This document shows, piece after piece, positions 48,681 through 61,853 of a stretch of DNA of 64,000 nucleotides. The DNA comes from Silurus meridionalis (lineage: Eukaryota; Chordata; Actinopteri; Siluriformes; Siluridae). The notes beneath the pieces are model-generated. The model worked only from the letters and a program-made list of their open reading frames with translations. It searched no databases and was not told where the DNA came from. Position 1 is the first letter of the stretch; the number at the start of each line of letters is the position of its first letter. Both the position numbers and the translations under genes were made by a program. The stretch covers positions 17,824,025 to 17,888,024 of the forward strand of contig NC_060893.1 in the NCBI RefSeq assembly GCF_014805685.1, given 5' to 3'.

Positions 48681-51600
48681 ATTCATTTAATTTGTAATTT
48701 ATTTGTAATTTTTTTATTATTTTCTTAAATAATATAATTTTCTGTGTTAACATAGTACTTTTTAATTATAAATAATAAACAATTACAAAGCAATAGTTTC
48801 TAAATGCTGATCAGTGGTTGAAATCTGTTTTCCAGGTACAATTATTAGAAATTGCTTTCCAGCCTTATTTCAAAATTTTGGCAATTATTAACTTCATATT
48901 AACTTCCCGTGTTGCCCAAGAAAACCAGGAAAATGTATACTGAGCTAGCACAAGGAACGTTACTTTTGTATAACTTCAGAATGGAAGCAGCTTGGCCCTC
49001 AGGGTAGGTATTCAGGTATGTGAAACAGAATTCATTTATATAGTGTTGTGTTTGAAAATCCCTAACTAGTGCACTACAAGACTGAAAGAGGATGACCAAT
49101 GGGCCTGCAGTCATGAGTGGTCCCTAAGACACCAGCTTCTATCTGTGCCAAGAAACTTGAAAGTAACCTCATACAAAAGCTTCTAAACTGCATTATTAAA
49201 CAACACTGTGTGTCCACTGCTATGCCTGGCAGCTTCTCAGATTTCTGAAGTCTGATTGACCCTTGAGTGTGAAGACTTGTGATAAACTCTAAGGAATGAA
49301 TGTAATCCAAATGTGGCAGATCACCAGGCTAACCAGAAAGCTTCTGTGATGGATAATGTTCTGATGGAACATTTACCATGAAATGGCTCACCCCCTCAAA
49401 AGTATAATATGCAATCTTATTGTCAGTACTTACAGATCTGCCCAATTTGGTGTGTGCAGAACATTTGTAAAAGAGACAGATCTTATAGCCATTTGTTAAT
49501 AGTGTGTAGTTCAGGAAGTAGTACTTTATGACACAAATGTTTGGCAATACGACCCTCTCTAATGGTCAGCATCTTATGTGCTATAAACTATTCGTGCTTG
49601 ATGTTTATGCTTGCTAATTTAGTTGCTACATTATTTTATAGTACTGGCTTATGACCTGTTCGTAAAACAATAGCTAATAGATTCTCATGCTTCACATATT
49701 TGCATTGTTCTGAATATACCCTCTGAGTACAGTTTACCTTCAACCCGGACAGTTACTCATTAAAACTATCCAATGCTAATGATGTGTTGCTTTGTTTGGC
49801 AGCGAGGGCATGAGTCACACTGCTTCTCATTCTCATACACACCGAAGGACAATATGCTGATAAGTTAATTGCTACTCTTAAGAAGCAACAGACCCTGCTG
49901 CTGCCCTGCTGTCACTCAAAGCATATCTGGAGATATCTTTGCTTTTGTGGGTGATGTTGAGGTTGAGTGTGATAGGCCATCATGGTGAATACCGAATCTG
50001 TCATCACCTGATTTGATCAGACAGGCCCATTAAGGCCCCATTTAATACATTAAAAGGAAAGAAAGCTGTCTTCTTTAAATTGTGCTTTCGTTTCTTTCTT
50101 TCTTTTATGTAGGAAAAGCATTAGTTCATGGTTGGCAGCACGTTTTGTTCAGCTGTAAGTATGTTTTGGTCATAACGTGAAAATGGCTCAGAACACAAAT
50201 ATATGTGGATTAGATATCTCATGTTTGACTGCATTTCCCATGTGTGTAATGTGTGCTTGTGCCGTTGCTTGTCATGTTTAGCACTTCAATCAATTCCTCT
50301 TCTAAACACATATCGGGATCTCACTGTATTTGTATGGATTCTGCTTATATCTGGCCACAACAGAAATGTTTTTAAAATGTAAACCCAATGTGCCCTTCAT
50401 GCATTAATAGGAGTTTATGCAAGCTGACAATATAGATTCAGACTGTGTCTTTCTACAAAATGGATAAGGAGTCCTCTCCCTTTTTTGAGGCTATGATAAA
50501 TGCTTAGCTTCTATCTACTACCTCGGCTAAATAGCTGGAATGCTGCCTTTTGCTTTCTAATTGTAAAAATTGTGTGTGGATAATTGTAAACTTGATGTGT
50601 CTATGTGCCTGTGTTTGTGTGTGTTTGTGCATCCTGTTCCATCTCTGCTTGTCTCTGGCTCTTCCAGTTTAATAAATAAGAAAACGTGCTCTGCCTTATC
50701 ATGGTGGGCATTGCCTGTAATTAACATGTTGCCATTGACTGCCGTCCCGCTCTTTTTATATGGAGTAGGGAATTTGGAAACTTGCCACGGTCTCTCGTCC
50801 TGTACCAGTGCTATCATTTCTGAACCTGTTGTTTCGTCAGGGCCTTTAGGGTGACCTGCACTACGCTGAACTCGGGCGCTCTCACCTTTGTCAAAATGTC
50901 CAGTCATTAATAATTTCAATAGACTGCATTCATTTTTTATACTTGGTTTAACATGTTTCATTCCATTCCAGATCAAATTAGTGTTACATGGTGAGTTAAT
51001 GTAAGTATTAACAGAATAGCTCTAAAATTTAGTTCCCATCATTTTTACAGACAGTGCAAGCACACGTCTGGATAGATTATGCTTTATTTTACCTTCTAAA
51101 AAATGGCCTTGGGTGATCTATAGCCTGTCCAATTTATTATGCTAGTAAAAAATTCACTTCATGAAGCGCCCTCTTTTATCCTTTCCCACTGAAACTGAAA
51201 TGAAACCAAGCACTGCCCGAGTACAAAAGCAGAACAATAAAATATAGACATTTACAATGACTTGCATTGGTTTTCAGGTAGCGGAGTGGATGTGTGTGTA
51301 ACAAGTAGTTGCATTTCCAAAAATTATGTTAGCATGATGAATATATTAAATACAGGATAAATATATTATATAAATGTGTCTAATAGAAAATAAATCAATT
51401 GAATATAACAATTTATTTAAAGCTTAAAATAACAAATAATTAGTAATAATAGTAAACAAATAATTTCTAGCTTTAATTAGCATATAATTTCTTTATAATT
51501 ATATATAATAATTATAATTGATATAGAAAACAGCTTTTATTATATTTACTTTCTAAGAGATATATTTTTAAGATATGTATCTATCTATCTATCTATATGA

Positions 51601-53358
51601 TCAATAGAATTGATTTGTATTAAAATGAGAGTAGTGTAGAAAAACATTATGAAGATACTCCCATCTATGCAATTTATACAGGGTTTTCTTACCCAGTCCA
51701 AATCAATCAAATTACTGTAGCTGTCCAGAAAACTCATTCCATCCAAACAGGGCTTTGTGCTGATTTGTAATAAGTTTTAGATGCTCGCTTTGTTGTGCAT
51801 TCCGTTGTTTACTTTAACCCACCCCCACATGTCTGAACAACACTATAAAGCAATATGTGCAGGTATTTGTAAATGTGCACTGAAGCTTCCCTTCTGAGCT
51901 ACCATGAAGCCTATCAGATTCCGGATGCCCTTAAGGAAATCACAGGCCATGCCAGACAGTGTTTTGTACAGAAATGTTTGTCTTTGCATCACTCCCAGGG
52001 GTAGTGCGTTGCGCATTTGTTATGGAAGATTATAGAAGCGACATGCTTCTACCTTTAGTGACGGTTACTGATAAATCACAATAAATAGCAATTGGCGAGG
52101 AGTAAACAGCAATTCGTGAGTAGATTGTGTGGATTCAAGGAGGCCAGGGTGTTGTTTGCATAGTGCCGGATCCATTAACCCGTGTTTTAGGATGATGTGC
52201 TATGATGATATCCATATGGTAGGTGAGCTGATACGTTTTGACAGCCGAATTCATGACCATCATGGATTGTTTACCACCCATACCCCCCGACTCACAAAGG
52301 AGTCAGTGTTTCGGAATGTAGACTTGACTTGGTTTTCCGCTTCATAGTTCATGAAGGAAATCATTCCTGTGTGTGTAACACATGCTTCTAACAAAACACC
52401 TGGCTTCACAACAAGAGACAAAAACATTATTAGTTTTGCATTTCACTTCCTTGCTTAACATTCATGGGGCATTGTTGACATTGGCTCACTTCCTGTTTGG
52501 TTGGGCATACTTTTTGTATTTTAGATGCATTCTATTAAAAAAAAAGACTTTGTTTTAGATTCTGGGCCTGGATATGCATTTTATTTATTTAAATTTCTTT
52601 CTCTTCTTTTCTGTTATAACCCCAAAGGCATGCAGAATCAGAGCCCATCTAAAATATTTGCAAGTGAAGGCTGATAATTGTAATGATAACTCAGAGGGCA
52701 AGCCAAGTGGGTGGAAATGAAGTTTAACTTTCTCAGCGTGCAGAACAGCTGATAAAATTTCCATTATTTTTTCATCCTTAAACTGAGGAAGACGAAAAGA
52801 AGGACACAGTTCCCCTGAAACTGACTTCTGCAAATAACTTTTCTATCAAAACACTGTACAAGCAAACCTGTCTTTGCTTTGGGCTATATCTGAAGTATAC
52901 AAAAATAAAAAAGTGTTTGATGTCTTACATAAAGATTATTCGAGCTGGGATTAGTACATTTTAAAAACAAAGTGAAATGTTTTTCTGTGTCAAATTTCCG
53001 AAAGCAATCTATTTGCCTTTGAAGTCAGTAAGTGTTTTTTTTTGTGCCAAAATGACTAATTGTGTCTAGGCTTGCTTAAAATGACAACTTCATTTCATTT
53101 TCATGAAGTTTTTTTTTACTTTCTTTTTTTGGCTTCTCTTTCATTTAATGTTAAAGTCGGAGCCAGGAGCTTGTCTTTTACATTTAAAACCTCAGGGTTT
53201 TTGACTGATATAATCAAAAAGCATGAATGTAATTAGTATAATGGCTGAATAGGTAAAATAAAAGTTGGTGTAAGTAAAAAAAAAGCCAACTATAATATTA
53301 TTCTATTTTCCTCTATTTGGAATTAGTGACAAATGTAAATATTCTTTCTCTGTTCTGA
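48681..53358. other. Unique non-coding sequence
   Basis: Long AT-rich stretch. A 139-codon minus-strand frame at 50557-50976 has no domain. No exon, RNA gene or repeat family recognised. Confidence 0.4.
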
Positions 53359-53395
53359 TCTATCTATCTATCTATCTGTCTGTCTGTCTGTCTGT

Positions 53396-53445
<50 letters not shown>
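53359..53445. repeat. (TCTA)n-(TCTG)n-(CCTG)n compound microsatellite
   Basis: TCTA at 53359-53376, then TCTG to about 53398, then CCTG to 53445. Each block differs from the previous one by one transition. Confidence 0.97.
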
Positions 53446-53731
53446 AATTCGTAATAGATATAACGGAAGACACTTAATAAGCAGCTGACTTTAACCAATC
53501 AGATACTGGAGTTTGCAAGATATTTAATGTCACAACCCAGTTTAATACAGTTGTAATAATTGCATTGTGTGAATGTTATGGTGCTTAATGAAAAAACAAC
53601 AAAAACATGAAACTCTGACAAGCTCTAATTAAGCTCTTCATCTCCTCTTTATGTTTGGCTTCTTCCCCCTCCCCTTACTTACAACAGACTTATTTAACAG
53701 ATTCTTCCCATTGAAATGAAAGTCCTACATA

Positions 53732-53865
53732 TACCGATCAGGCATACCGTTATGACATTATGACTGCTGACAGGTGAAGTGAATAACACTGATTATCTCG
53801 TTATCATGGTATGGGAAAAATAGGCAAGTGTGAGGATTTGAGCAAGTTTGACAAAGACCACTGCA
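53732..53865 (+). mobile_element. Tc1-like 5' end fragment
   Basis: Begins ataccgatcaggcataccgt and continues gacaggtgaagtgaataaca and gattatctcgttatcatgg, then, after a deletion, gggaaaaataggcaagtgtg and agtttgacaaagacc. It is the left end of the same family as 13401-13935, truncated and internally deleted. Confidence 0.75.
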
Positions 53866-54215
53866 GATATATGCCACATACAGTATACTATAGATATATT
53901 AGGGCGTTCAGTATAAATGCGTTAAAAACACGATAACGCAAATTCATTCATTTTCTAAAAAAATTAAATAAACAAAAGCGAAATTAAAAGAATGCAACAC
54001 ATTTATTCATGACGTCTTTTCTTTACTCAAATATAAAAAAAATAAACTCCACTGAAAAATTATTTTTAAACATTTGTGTTATTGATGCACCAAGACTTAA
54101 ATCAAGCACCAAAATCCGCCATGATGCACACATCTGGCAGTTAAAACCTCCGTATGGAAAGATAGCAAAAGTTACGTTTGGTGTCCTGATGATTTACGTA
54201 ATTTAAAACACCATA
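53866..54215. other. AT-rich sequence, possible repeat fragment
   Basis: The piece gggcgttcagtataaatgcg with ttaaaaacacgataacgcaa at about 53902-53942 resembles a dispersed fish repeat from memory. The class cannot be decided; the rest shows nothing. Confidence 0.35.
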
Positions 54216-54879
54216 CAGTTTTTCTCAGTTGCTTTGCAACGTTTCTCAGATCAGAAATTAAATTCGAAAAACTACTTGTTCAACCTCCATGTTATTTAGT
54301 TACTTGTGCACATAATAAAAAAATATTTCTCGTTACTTCGATCAAACTGCGAATGCTTTAGTACATTCATTTATTTGATTGTGTACAATCGTCTGCTGTT
54401 TCCTACATTATCAGTTGTTTATGTCATGATGATCAAAATATATTGTACTAGTTTTAACTAAATAGTCTTACAGTTTTTCTCAGCTGCTTTGGAGCATTTC
54501 TCGAATCATCCTTAATATTTGCAAACCAGTAAGTGCATTCTCAAACAAATTTGTACAAAAAGTACAACACATTGGATTTCTTGCAAAATCCTGTTCTTTT
54601 CTTAAAATCCTTAGTTCATCTCTCAAAAGTAAGTATTTGAGTCAATGAACATGTCATTCCCATTCATTTTCATAATGTATAATTCTATGTTTTGCTCTGT
54701 CTGTATACACTTTCCAATTGAAGGTTCACAAGATTCACCCTTGACCTGTTTTAGAGAACTAGTTAATCATTGGTTAATCTGATGCCATTCATTCGCCTGC
54801 ATTAGTGAAATTTAAGATTCATCTGCACAATTCATCAATTCAACACTTCTTCTTCTTCTTCTTCTTTCGGCTGCTCCCA

Positions 54880-56817
54880 TTAGGGGTCGCCACAGCGGAT
54901 CATCCGTCTCCACACCACCCTGTCCTCTACATCTGCCTCTTTTACACCAACTACCTGCATGTCTTCCCTCACCACATCCATGAACCTCCTTTTTGGCCTT
55001 CCTCTTTTCCTCCTACCTGGTGGCTCCATCCTCAGCATTCTTCTACCAATATAATTTATGTCCCTCCTCTGCACATGACCAAACCATCTCAATCTCGCCT
55101 CCTCACCTTGTCACCAAAACATCCTACATGCGCTGTCCCTCTAATAAACTCATTTCTAATCTTATCCATCCTCGCCACTCCCAACGAAAACCTCAACATC
55201 TTTAGCTCTGCTACCTCCAGCTCCACCTCCTGTCTTTTACTCAATGCCACTGTCTCTAAACCATACAACATCGCAGGTCTCACCACAGTCCTATAAACTT
55301 TCCTTTCAATTTTGCAGATACCCTACTATCACAAATCACTCCTGTCACTCTTCTCCACCCACTCCACCCTGCCTGCACTCTTTTCTTCACTTCTAACACA
55401 CTCTCCATTACTTTGCACTGTTGAACCCAGGTACCTGAATTCCTCCACCTTCTGAAGCTCTTCTCCTGCAACCGCACCACTCCACTGCCCTCCCTCTCAT
55501 TCACACACATGTACTCTGTCTTACTCCTACTGAGTTTCATTCCCCTTCTCTCCAGTGCATATCTCCACCTCTCCAGGCTCTTCTCAACCTGCTCCCTACT
55601 CTCACAACAAATCACAATATCATCCGCAAACATCATAGTCCAGGGAGACTCCTGTCTGACCTCGTCCGTCAACCTGTCCATCACCACTGCAAACAGGAAA
55701 GGGCTCAGGGCCGATCCTTGATGCAGTCCAACCTTCACTCTAAACCAGTCTGTCGTACCTACTGCACACTTCACTGCCGTCACACTGTCCTCATACATGT
55801 CCTGCACCACCCTTACATACTTCTCCGACACACCTGACTTCCTCATACAGTACCACAACTCCTCTCTTGGCACCCTGTCGACGCCTTCTCTAAATCCACA
55901 AATACACAATGCAATTCCTTCTGTCCTTCTCTATACTTCTCCATCAACATTCTCAAAGCAAATATGGCATCTGTGGTGCTCTTCCTCGGCATGAAACCAT
56001 ACTGTTGCTCACAGATGGTCACCTCTTCTCTCAGCCTGGCTTCCACTACTCTTTCCCATAACTTCATGGTGTGACTGATCAACTTAATACCCCTGTAGTT
56101 ACTGCAGGTCTGCACATCTCCTTTATGCTTAAAGATCGGTACCAGCACACTCTTTCTCCATTCCTCAGGCATCTTCTCACCTTCCAAAATCCTGTTAAAC
56201 AATCTGGTCAAAACCCCACTGCCATCTCTCCTAAACATCTCCACGCTTCCACCGGTATGTCATCTGGTCCAACCGACTTTCCACTCTTCATCCTCTTAAT
56301 CGCTGCTCTCACTTCCTCCTTACTAATCTTATCTACATCCTGCTTCACCATCTCCACATCATCCAACCTTCTCTCTCTGATTTTCCTCATTCATCAGCTG
56401 CTCAAAATACTCCTCCACCTTCTCAACACACTCTCCTCACTAGTCAACACATTTCCTCTCCATCCTTTACTGCTCTAACTTGCAGTACATCCTTTCCAGC
56501 TCGGTCCCTCTGCCTGGCCAATCGGTACAAATCCTTTTCTCCTTCCTTAGTGTCCAACCTCTCATACAGCTCCTCATATGCCTTTTCCTTGGCTTTCGCC
56601 ACATCCTCTTAACCTGCTGCCGCATCTCCTTGTACTCCTGCCTACTTTTCTCATCACTCTGTCTATCCCACTTCTGTTTTGCCAACCTCTTTCTCCTTAT
56701 GCTCTCCTGCACTTCCTCATTCCACCACCACGTCTCCTTGTCTTCCTTTCTATTTCCAGATGTCACACCAAGTACTTTTCTAGCTGCCTCCTCATCACTC
56801 CTGCAGTAGTTGCCCAA
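54880..56817 (-). pseudogene. RTE-type LINE reverse transcriptase and C-terminus, frameshifted
   Basis: In order: a linker with KEDKETWWWNEEVQESIRRK (56817-56467); MKSGKSVGPDDIPVEAWRC (56390-56208); EEWRKSVLVPIFKHKGDV then NYRGIKLISHTMKLWERV and QQYGFMPRKSTTDAIFALR (56244-55843); GLHQGSALSPFLFAVVMDRL and MMFADDIVICCESREQ with the catalytic FADD (55909-55280); then PAMLYGLETVALSKRQEVE and a C-terminal RWFGHVQRRD, GRRKRGRPKRRFMDVV block ending near 54880. In the second segment the first catalytic aspartate stretch reads VFVDLEKA before a frameshift. The reading frame changes several times. Confidence 0.85.
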
Positions 56818-56832
56818 TCATCCAACACCTCC

Positions 56833-57861
56833 TTAACACCACTGAGCCTCTCTGACCTCTTCCCTGAACCTCACACTACACTCTTCCTCCTTCAGTTTCC
56901 ACCATCTTATTCTTCTTTCAGTCCTCACTCTCCTCCTCTTCATCCTCGCCTCCAAAACCATCCCACAGACCACCATCCTATGCTGTCTAGCTACACTGTC
57001 CCCTGCCAACACCTTACAGTCGCCAATCTCCTTCAGGTTGCATCTCCTGCATAGCACATAGTCCACCTGTGTGCACCTTCCTCCACTCTTATACGCCACC
57101 CTATGATCCTCCTTCTTTTAAAATAAGTGTTCACCACTGCCATTTCCATCCTTTTAGCAAAATCTACCACCATCTGCCCTTCCACATTCCTCTCCTTAAA
57201 ACCATACCTACCCATCACCTCCTCATCACCTCTGTTCCTTCACCCACATGCCCATTAAAGTCCGCCCCAATCACTAACCGTTCTTTCCTAGGTACACCAT
57301 CTACCACTTCATCTAATTCACTCCAGAATCTTTCCTTCTCCTCCATCTCACAGCCAACTTGTGGAGCATAGGCACTGATGACATTTATCATCATCCTTCA
57401 ACTTCCACCTTCACGATCATCACCCTATCAGAAACTCTCTTCACCTCCACTACACTCTTACTGTACTCTTCCTTCAGAATCACCCCTACACCATTTCTCT
57501 TTCCATCCACACCATGATAAAACAGTTTAAACCCACCTCCAATGTTCCTGGCCTTACTCCCTTTCCACTTGGTCTCCTGAACACACAACATATCTACCTT
57601 TCTCCTCTCCATCATATCAGCTGCCTCTCTCCCTTTACCCGTCATAGTACCAACATTTAAAGTACCAACCCGAAACTCCACTCTCCTACACTGCTCCTTT
57701 CCCTGCCGTCTCTGTAGACGTCTTCCTCCTCTCCTTCTCCTCCTTCGGCCAACAGTAGCCCAATTTCCACCGGTACCCTGTCGGCTAACGATACCTGTGG
57801 CGGTCGTTGTTAACCCGGGCCTCGACCGATCCGGTATGAAATTCTCATTTGTGATCCGCAT
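56833..57861 (-). pseudogene. RTE-type LINE endonuclease domain, frameshifted
   Basis: The frame starts at ATG 57861 (MRITNENFIPDRSRP) and gives RVGTLNVGTMTGKGRE then VDMLCVQETKWKGSKARN, with the endonuclease asparagine and the catalytic glutamate of QET. HGVDGKRNGVGVILKEEY follows. After a break near 57391 the domain continues as ERNVEGQMVVDFAKRMEMA and then, in another frame, TQVDYVLCRRCNLKEIGD and SVARQHRMVV. This last stretch supplies the C-terminal aspartate and histidine region of exonuclease-endonuclease-phosphatase folds. At least two frame changes interrupt it. Confidence 0.8.
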
Positions 57862-58350
57862 ATTTGATTTGGCACGTGTTTTACGCTGGATGCCCTTCCT
57901 AACGCAACCCTCCCCATTTACCCGGGCTTGGGACCGGCACTAAGAATGCACTGGCTTGTGCCTCCCTAATGGCTGGGTTTCATCAATTCAACACATTTAC
58001 CCAAAAAGTTTAATGGAATTGGATTTAAGCTTGACAGATAATGACAACTGGTTTAACCATTTTTAACCAATGAACTGATGATGAGATGTTGTGGGGTTAA
58101 GACTATTTAGGTGAAACCAGTATAATATATTTCGATCAACATGACATAAACATCTGATAGTGTAGGAAACGGCAGACAATTGTACACAATCTATTATATG
58201 AATGTACCAAAGCATTCGCAATTTGATCAAAGCAACAAGAAATGTTCTTATGATGAGCATAAATGACTAAATGATGTGGAGGTTGAACAAGTAGTTTTAA
58301 AGATTTCATTTCTGATCTGAGAAACGCTTCAAAGCAACTGAGAAAAACTC

Positions 58351-61300
58351 TAAAGGTTTTCCTTCAAGGAAAACCAAAAGTGCTCTAAATGTAACCTTAT
58401 TTTTAATAATGTATAATCATAGGCTGTTTTCACACTTGGATTTTTTTTGCAACCAAGATTAGCCTGAAAGATCTGTACATTTAGTAAAGTGTAAAAGTAT
58501 TTTTTTCTAGTCTGGGAGCAGAGAAACAATTCCTAATCCTATTGAAAAGGGTTGCCTGGGGTTCGCTTCCACAGAACAACGCTGCAGTCCACAACAAGTG
58601 TGAAAGCTGACCGCTCTCAGCACTGCATGCCAAGTAACGTGATTATTTGACAGATACTAAGCAGTGTGGTGAAGGCTAACACATGCTTCCTCTGAAACAC
58701 ATGGAACCAACCAAGCATATCTTTTTGAACTCATGATATGTCATAGGGCAGCATAACTATGTGTCCTCTTCAACATACATGAAATCATAGGTTTTAGGAA
58801 TGCATACGATTGGCTAGTGCCATTTTGAATTACATGGGGTAGAGACAGATGCGACCCTTCACAGAAATAGAGCATCATGGGATTCAAACTTGCCGTCTTT
58901 AGAAGATAGGGTGTCTCAGTTTTGTAGTGGTCTTACGATCTTCTCATTCTCCTCATTTAGCCTGAGTGGCTAAAACTCTTCATATACAAGAATTTCTCAT
59001 CATACTGTATTCCTGTACAATGACGTGTTCAAATGCACTGTTGTTGTTGTTTTATTTATTTTTTTACAGTATACACTCCTAGAAAAAATATTTTTTCTAA
59101 TATTATCTTTAAATATTCTATGGCTAGTTTATGGTCCTTGACTTCCAAATATGGCTTTACATTATCAATGCGATAGCTAAATATTTGACAAGAATTCACA
59201 TTCCAAGAACAAACCATTCTTCAAGGGTTCTAGTGCTAGTTTATGGGACCCTTAAAACAGTTCTACATGAAATCATTGCCAATGCCTTAATATTTTTTTT
59301 TGTAGGGCTTTAGAATGTTCTAGGTTCTAGTGGGGAAAAATATTGCACCTTTTATTCCACTTAGCTTTGATTTTTCTGGAGATCAACATAAAATACTCTG
59401 CTGCAGCAATATATTGAACATCTGAAGAGGGATAAAAGATTCTTCCATAGGGGGAGTCTAAAAAACCCTACTAGATTCACTAACCATTTTCTATTATTTC
59501 AGAACACTTATATGATATTAACACCATCAAACCGCTGCATCACAGTACAGCTGACGTGGCTTCATGGACTCCCACTGTTTGCCTTTTTCTGATCCTTTCA
59601 TCAGCGGGATACAAAAGGATCCTGGGTTTATCTGACCAAGAAGTATTTTTACACTCTTGAATTATTTTGCACCTGACTTGGTCTTCTGCTGTTATGACTA
59701 TGAAACAAAGGGTTTCTTTTACCACAGTAATCCCAGTTGTTTCTGTGTATTCTGTCTACATTCTTTTTTGACTTTTTGTTTTTGTCTTGTTCTATGATTT
59801 ATGAACTCTTGAAGTGATTATGTAAAAGGTCTAAGTGCTAATTTTGGAGATGCTTAAACTGGCACACCTAACAGTAACTATCGTATTAAAAGTCATTAAG
59901 ATTGCTTGTCCATTTTGTCCACCTGATGCAAGAAAATGCTAGACAACTTGATCTTTTCCACACACCACATAATATTGTCAGGATTTTGGATCATGGACTA
60001 TGGTTCCTTGCAGCCACTGCATTGCCATGTTTTGATTACATGCCATTGATCTCATACACCTGTTTCCTGTTTCACTGTTAATGAGTGCTTATATTTAGTC
60101 ATCCCCTGCACTTCACTCTGTCTTGAATTAGTCTTTTGTGGTTGTCCTTGTTTGTGGTCATGCCCAGGTTCGGGTTCTTTTCATGTATTCAGTACATTTA
60201 TATTTTGTATTTTATGTCTTTTGTTTGTATTAAAATAAATATCTTAAAATTAGAAAATGCCATTATTACATGGCAAATATAATATAATAGAACTTATGGC
60301 AAAGTGCACTTAATAACACATTTTAAACCCTTTTCAGTGCATTATTTAATATCTTCACCTCTATATTCTGAATTCACTTTTGTTCCATAACTTCAATATT
60401 TCAGTGTAAGTCTAGAACTAAAATAAATGTTTTGAGAGAAATTTGTCCAACACAGGACATAACACACACAGACACAGACACACTACTTAAGGATTCTGCT
60501 CAGGCTTTTCTTTAGAAAGAAGTATAACTCTTCCTTGTAGTATTATAAAACAGGGAGCAGTATATCAAGTCCTTCAAACAGTAAAATAAGAAACACGAGA
60601 TTAGCTACTTGCTGGAGATCATAAATCTGCTGCCCGGTCACTGTAGAGCAACATCACTGTATTTCCCGTGCAGGAATTTTTCTATGGAGGTCTAAAGGCA
60701 TTTTGGTTGATGCCATCCTAACAGAGTTCATTAACTTTCATATCCAGCCTCATTCTTTTTAAAGTGGGCTATTAAGTCCATGCAACTGGGTAACTGATCA
60801 ACTAATCGGTGTTTGATTTATGTGCTAGGATAAGCAAGGATTTAGAACAAGCTCTGAAAGGCATTGATTACTGACATGGCTAATTGGCTACACCCACCGG
60901 TACACAGAGACAGGCTTATTGGAGATGTCAAATCAGGCACTTCATTTGCATTCATGATGTACAGCATCCATTCTGGCTCCTGCCAATGCAGCATAAACTG
61001 ACACAAATTGCAGTGGAGATGGGGCTGAGGTTTCAGTCTGCCTTCTCAATCTTAGAACTGACCATCTGTCTTTGCCTAATCAGAGGCAGGGGTAAATTGA
61101 TAATTGCTCAACCAGATGTTCAAAGGAAAAAAAAAGCAAGTTTTGGGGAAATATCTTAGAACAGCATCAACAAACTCAGAAGAAAGGACTTGCCATTTGC
61201 CCACCTGTGAACGTAGTCTTTATTTTTCATCTTTTTTTAGTTCTTGAATTGAATTGTTTTTGGATGATGCCAAAAGGACTAAGGTGCCCTATTTCGTCGT

Positions 61301-61806
61301 GTGTTCCTTCTGTAATATTTCATTAAGTTATAAACTAAGAATGTCAGTTGCATCACCAATCATTCCCTGGTGGTGATGGCCAAGTCTGACTTGCACATTC
61401 AAACAAAAAGTATAAAGTCAAGAAAAACAACAAGGTAAAATAAATGTTGTTTTCTTGTCATTTAAAAGAACAGTAGTGCTGGCTTCATAAATGGCACTGA
61501 ATCTCTTTACTTGTTTGGTGCTCTTTCTGTTTTTTTTAGGCGAATGCTATGCACCATTCTGGAACTTTTCTAGGACTACGTATTATTATTGTATTTTTCA
61601 CTTAATTTTTTGCAGCAATGTTTCTCTTTGTTCTATGGTTTGATAAACAATGGCATATAAATAAATACAAATTATCATATTACGTTTTTTTATTCACACA
61701 GGTCTTTCAGTGTTGGAAATTTGTCCAACATTTGAATAGTTTCAATTTGGTCATGCAAGCTGTGGTCTCCGACCTATTGTACACCATGGCCCACTTTGAA
61801 CCACTG

Positions 61807-61810
<4 letters not shown>
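58351..61810. other. Unique non-coding sequence
   Basis: A small perfect hairpin (ggttttcc ttcaa ggaaaacc) lies at 58356-58376. At 60050-60240 a T-rich stretch ending in an aaataaatatc signal is loosely LTR-like but too weak to call. No exon seen. Confidence 0.4.

Positions 61811-61846
<36 letters not shown>
61811..61846. repeat. (GT)n microsatellite
   Basis: About 18 GT units followed by tatata. Confidence 0.95.

Positions 61847-61853
<7 letters not shown>

Larger units (their letters stand above)
54847..57978 (-). mobile_element. Full-length RTE-type LINE with target duplications
   Basis: A 3.13-kb insertion bounded by perfect 16-base duplications (ttcatcaattcaacac at 54831-54846 and 57979-57994). 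On the minus strand it has a 5' untranslated region of about 117 bases (57978-57862), an endonuclease plus reverse transcriptase reading region (57861 to about 54880), and a short 3' end in gccgaaag followed by aagaag-type trinucleotides. The endonuclease resembles that of RTE-type elements and of the CFDP2-like host protein, from memory. The ends are complete but the frame is broken several times, so this copy is not autonomous. Confidence 0.88.
54216..58350. mobile_element. Palindromic DNA transposon split by a LINE
   Basis: Bases 54216-54470 and 58097-58350 are inverted arms of about 255 bases and roughly 85% identity. They share landmarks such as gtttttctcagttgctttg at both tips and ctacttgttcaacctcca inside. 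The LINE at 54847-57978 lies between them. Without it and one 16-base duplication the element would be about 990 bases. No transposase is visible, so it is non-autonomous. A second tip-like sequence (cagtttttctcagctgcttt) starts at 54471, just inside the left arm. The superfamily is not assigned. Confidence 0.8.

Noticed and set aside
50557..50976. 139-codon minus-strand frame
   Set aside because: No domain recognised, and an overlapping 94-codon plus-strand frame is equally open, as expected by chance.
54805..57371. Long plus-strand frames rich in P, S, L and H
   Set aside because: These are antisense shadows of the minus-strand RTE-type LINE.
60000..60250. Possible LTR or retroposon tail
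   Set aside because: Only a general T-rich texture and an AATAAA-like signal; no partner repeat, terminal motif or coding region.
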